A DNA stretch of 64,000 nucleotides, from the NCBI RefSeq assembly GCF_000015965.1, contig NC_009091.1, forward strand, positions 1,302,001-1,366,000, read 5' to 3'. Shown piece by piece: positions 61,727-64,000 of this stretch (position 1 is its first letter; each line of letters starts with the position of its first letter). Origin of the DNA: Prochlorococcus marinus str. MIT 9301. GTDB taxonomy: Bacteria > Cyanobacteriota > Cyanobacteriia > PCC-6307 > Cyanobiaceae. The notes under the pieces were generated by a model. It saw nothing but the letters and a program-made list of their open reading frames with translations, searched no databases and was not told the DNA's origin. The position numbers and the translations under genes were made by a program.

Positions 61727-62203
61727 TTAAGCGGTTCCACAAAAAGTTACTTCTGGAAACTTTAATTTAGCTTCTTCTAATTTCTTTGTTTTACCTTCTT
61801 CTTGCCAATAATTTATTACTTCAGTAGCTTTATTCAATATTTCTACTCTTTCGTTATCTGTAATCCAACCTTTATTTTCTAATTCACTTTTTAATTTTTC
61901 CCAAGCATCATCTCTTGGCCAAAAATAATAAGCAGTAAGAGGGCTTGGGCCTCCACCTACTATTTGATCAACTGCTAAAGCAACATTATCAGGCAACCAC
62001 AATACTTTAATTATGAATCTTCCTTCATCAGGTTTAGGAGTATAACCAGTAGGCACTCCATCTTCATCAATTGTGGCAGCTGCTAATACAGCTGTTGCAC
62101 CCATCATTCCTGAATTAGGTGAAGGATTTTTAGACTTTAGTGAATCACTGTTTTTTTCCTTTTTTTCTGTTGAATTTTGCTTTAACTTATCTGATGAAGA
62201 CAT
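61727..62203 (-). CDS. Plastid-specific ribosomal protein 3-like (PSRP-3/Ycf65)
   Basis: The core [49 protein letters not shown] is the unmistakable PSRP-3/Ycf65 domain, a 30S subunit protein of cyanobacteria and plastids. Here it has a Ser/Lys-rich N-terminal extension of about 60 residues (158 in total against about 100 for Ycf65). Tail-to-tail with atpC. Confidence 0.9.
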   Translation of the reverse strand: MSSSDKLKQNSTEKKEKNSDSLKSKNPSPNSGMMGATAVLAAATIDEDGVPTGYTPKPDEGRFIIKVLWLPDNVALAVDQIVGGGPSPLTAYYFWPRDDAWEKLKSELENKGWITDNERVEILNKATEVINYWQEEGKTKKLEEAKLKFPEVTFCGTA

Positions 62204-62310
62204 TCACTTAATTTGTGTTTAATAAATAATTTATCAGTTTATGGTCACATTTTGATTGATTTATTCAAAATTTCTTGATTTTAGTTATTGATACCTTTTT
62301 AAAAGGATTT

Positions 62311-62469
62311 TTATCTATCATGAGAGACTTCATAAAAATCATAAATAGTAGCTTCCAATGAATCCCAAAGATCTTTGGGAATATCGTTTTCTTCTGCGAA
62401 CATGCCAAGCTGACTAGCTAAGCCTCTTGCTTGTGAGAGTTTCGAATCATATGAATCGGGCTGGTTCAT
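62311..62469 (-). CDS. Small acidic hypothetical protein, 52 aa
   Basis: ATG 62469: MNQPDSYDSKLSQARGLASQ then LGMFAEENDIPKDLWDSLEA. Acidic helical. Looks conserved by composition (no low-complexity drift). It sits 54 nt after the pepP stop on the same strand. Unknown function. Confidence 0.65.
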   Translation of the reverse strand: MNQPDSYDSKLSQARGLASQLGMFAEENDIPKDLWDSLEATIYDFYEVSHDR

Positions 62470-62523
62470 TTTTGATCTTTAAACTTAATAAAAAATAAAT
62501 CTATTAACTTGATAAGTCAAATT

Positions 62524-63849
62524 TCAAAATTCTAAATCAGAAATTTCTTTTAGTGCAGCAATACTTAAAACTTCTGGGTTTTCATCTTTGACAAGGACAT
62601 CGTCTTCAATTCTTATCCCTATGCCTTTCCATTTCTCATCTATAGGGGGTTGTCCCTCAGGTACTGGGATCCTATCACTTATGTAGATCCCAGGTTCTAC
62701 CGTAAGAATCATTCCATTCTGTAATGGCACTTCATAGTCCCCCATTCTGTATGCTCCAACATCATGAACATCTAAACCAAGCCAATGTCCAGTTCTATGC
62801 ATGTAAAGATGTTTATAAGATTGATTCTCAATTATCTCCTCAGTACTGCCTGACAATAAACCAATTTCTTTTAATCCTTCTATAAGAATTGTTAAAGCAA
62901 CATTATGAACAAGACTAGAATTGGATCCTTTTACAGCACTTTTAATTGCATTTTTCTGCGCACTTAATACGATTTCATAGATAACTTTTTGCTCATTAGA
63001 AAATTTACCACCAATTGGAATAGTTCTTGTTATGTCTCCATTGTAATAATCAATTAGTGAGCAACCAGCATCCACTAACAATAAATCTTCCTTCTTCAAG
63101 GGCGAGTTATTTGAAGTGTAATGTAAAATACAAGCGTTATCTCCTGATGCAACAATAGAGTTATAAGCTGGTCCTCTTGCCCCTTTTTCCAGAAAAAATC
63201 CCTCTAGAAGACCCTGAATTTGTCTTTCATTTTTCTTTGATGAGATTGATTCTCTAACTAATTCATGAGCTTCTGCTGAGATTTGAATAGCCTCTCTCAT
63301 TCTTTTTATTTCAAATTCACTTTTAATTAATCTCATCTCATTTAAAAAAATTTCTGGAGATTTTATAGAATTTCCACCAATGCCTAATCTTGAGCGGTTT
63401 TCAAGTTGTTGTGAAAAAATTTCCAATATTATTTTCTCAACTGATGGATGCTTACCAATAGAAAAAACGAGTTCATCAGAACCATTTATATAGGATGGGA
63501 GTAAATCTTTTAATTCGTTTATTGAGTGAGCCTTATCAGCGTTAAACTCTTTTTCAGCACCTTCTAAACCCCATCTAAAGCCATGCCAGACTTCGCTTAT
63601 AACATCTTTAGGAGCAACAAACATAATAAATCTCTCTCCCTTGGGCTTATGCGATAAGAAAAGAGCAATTGCATCTGGCTCATCGAAACCGGTTAAATAC
63701 CAAAAATTACTATCTTGTCTAAAAGGATATTCGCAATCAGCATGATGCTTTACAAGCCTAGCACCAGGGATAATAGCAGCTTTTCCATTTAATTTATTTA
63801 GGAAGATTTCTCTTCTTTCTTCAAAAACTTTATTTTCAGGTTTAAACAT
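62524..63849 (-). CDS. pepP: Xaa-Pro aminopeptidase
   Basis: A 441-residue pita-bread metalloprotease: N-terminal creatinase-like domain (FRQDSNFWYLTGFDEPDAIA), metal ligands in LLVDAGCSLIDYYNGDITRTIP, HRTGHWLGLDVHDVGAYRMGD, LTVEPGIYI and GIRIEDDVLV. Removes N-terminal residues before proline. Confidence 0.95.
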   Translation of the reverse strand: MFKPENKVFEERREIFLNKLNGKAAIIPGARLVKHHADCEYPFRQDSNFWYLTGFDEPDAIALFLSHKPKGERFIMFVAPKDVISEVWHGFRWGLEGAEKEFNADKAHSINELKDLLPSYINGSDELVFSIGKHPSVEKIILEIFSQQLENRSRLGIGGNSIKSPEIFLNEMRLIKSEFEIKRMREAIQISAEAHELVRESISSKKNERQIQGLLEGFFLEKGARGPAYNSIVASGDNACILHYTSNNSPLKKEDLLLVDAGCSLIDYYNGDITRTIPIGGKFSNEQKVIYEIVLSAQKNAIKSAVKGSNSSLVHNVALTILIEGLKEIGLLSGSTEEIIENQSYKHLYMHRTGHWLGLDVHDVGAYRMGDYEVPLQNGMILTVEPGIYISDRIPVPEGQPPIDEKWKGIGIRIEDDVLVKDENPEVLSIAALKEISDLEF

Positions 63850-63923
63850 AGATTGTGTATTGGCGTGTTTAAAAAAAAAATGGAAGAATGAATTAATACA
63901 GATTTAGTAACTAATCTATTTTA

Positions 63924-64000
63924 ATGGAACCAAGTGTTTACGGTTTAGTTGTTCTTATAATAATTATCTTAATTGGATCAGCATGTTGTTCGGGAGTAGA
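63924..64000 (+). CDS. CNNM/DUF21 membrane protein, start only (cut by window edge)
   Basis: ATG 63924: MEPSVYGLVVLIIIILIGSA then CCSGVE. The helix followed by SAxxSGxE is the DUF21 (CNNM transporter) opening. Usually followed by CBS domains. The rest lies beyond the window. Confidence 0.55.
   Translation, partial: MEPSVYGLVVLIIIILIGSACCSGV

Overview
The window is about 30% GC, almost saturated with genes, and carries high-light-inducible (Hli) genes, a cyanobacterial RNA polymerase omega subunit, a plastid-type PSRP-3/Ycf65 protein and F-type ATPase beta/epsilon genes as an isolated pair. Many starts are GTG or TTG and most core genes lack a clear Shine-Dalgarno (SD) sequence. Together these point to a small-genome marine picocyanobacterium, most likely high-light-adapted Prochlorococcus. 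The ecotype is an inference from composition and gene content, not from a database match.

Layout. 0-20 kb is stable core: SpoIID-like (cut by the left edge), ribonuclease Z, a lumenal pentapeptide protein, ferredoxin, prmA, serA, an S4-domain protein, tRNA-Val(GAC), a flavoprotein, DoxX, a photolyase-like protein whose domains look circularly permuted, a stand-alone NAD-ligase adenylation domain, an SDR enzyme, murD, pirin and an HI0933-type flavoprotein. 18.9-31.3 kb has two membrane fatty-acid desaturases, three Hli genes and about twenty very short, mostly one-helix ORFs. 31.4-35.6 kb has an LptF/G permease, DUF1543 and DoxX.

35.6-51.6 kb is the accessory part. It holds a broken NTF2-like gene, candidate structured RNAs, tightly overlapping micro-ORFs, a cluster of small genes with unusually strong SD sequences (39.6-41.7 kb), a run of exported or membrane proteins of unknown function (43.2-47.4 kb) and a separate block (47.4-51.6 kb). 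That block contains a gene with a near-perfect SD, a six-unit tandem repeat directly upstream of its promoter, a duplicated hairpin-bearing repeat, and a small cysteine-rich protein behind an exact cyanobacterial LexA-type (SOS) box. No integrase, transposase or cas gene is visible.

51.7-64 kb returns to core: EVE-domain protein, DUF2811, DUF1818, rpoZ, an Hsp70 homologue, pyrR, gpmI, secG, groEL/groES, atpD/atpC, PSRP-3, pepP and the start of a CNNM/DUF21 protein.

How it fits together. The core blocks serve amino-acid, nucleotide, wall, energy and proteostasis functions. The accessory block looks like an island of stress or lifestyle genes (Hli, desaturases, SOS-box gene, exported proteins). 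A repeated leader element (TTGACAG / ATCTAAA / hairpin / T-tract) precedes several island genes and may tie some of them into one regulon. Coordinates of ORFs under about 60 codons were worked out by hand translation.
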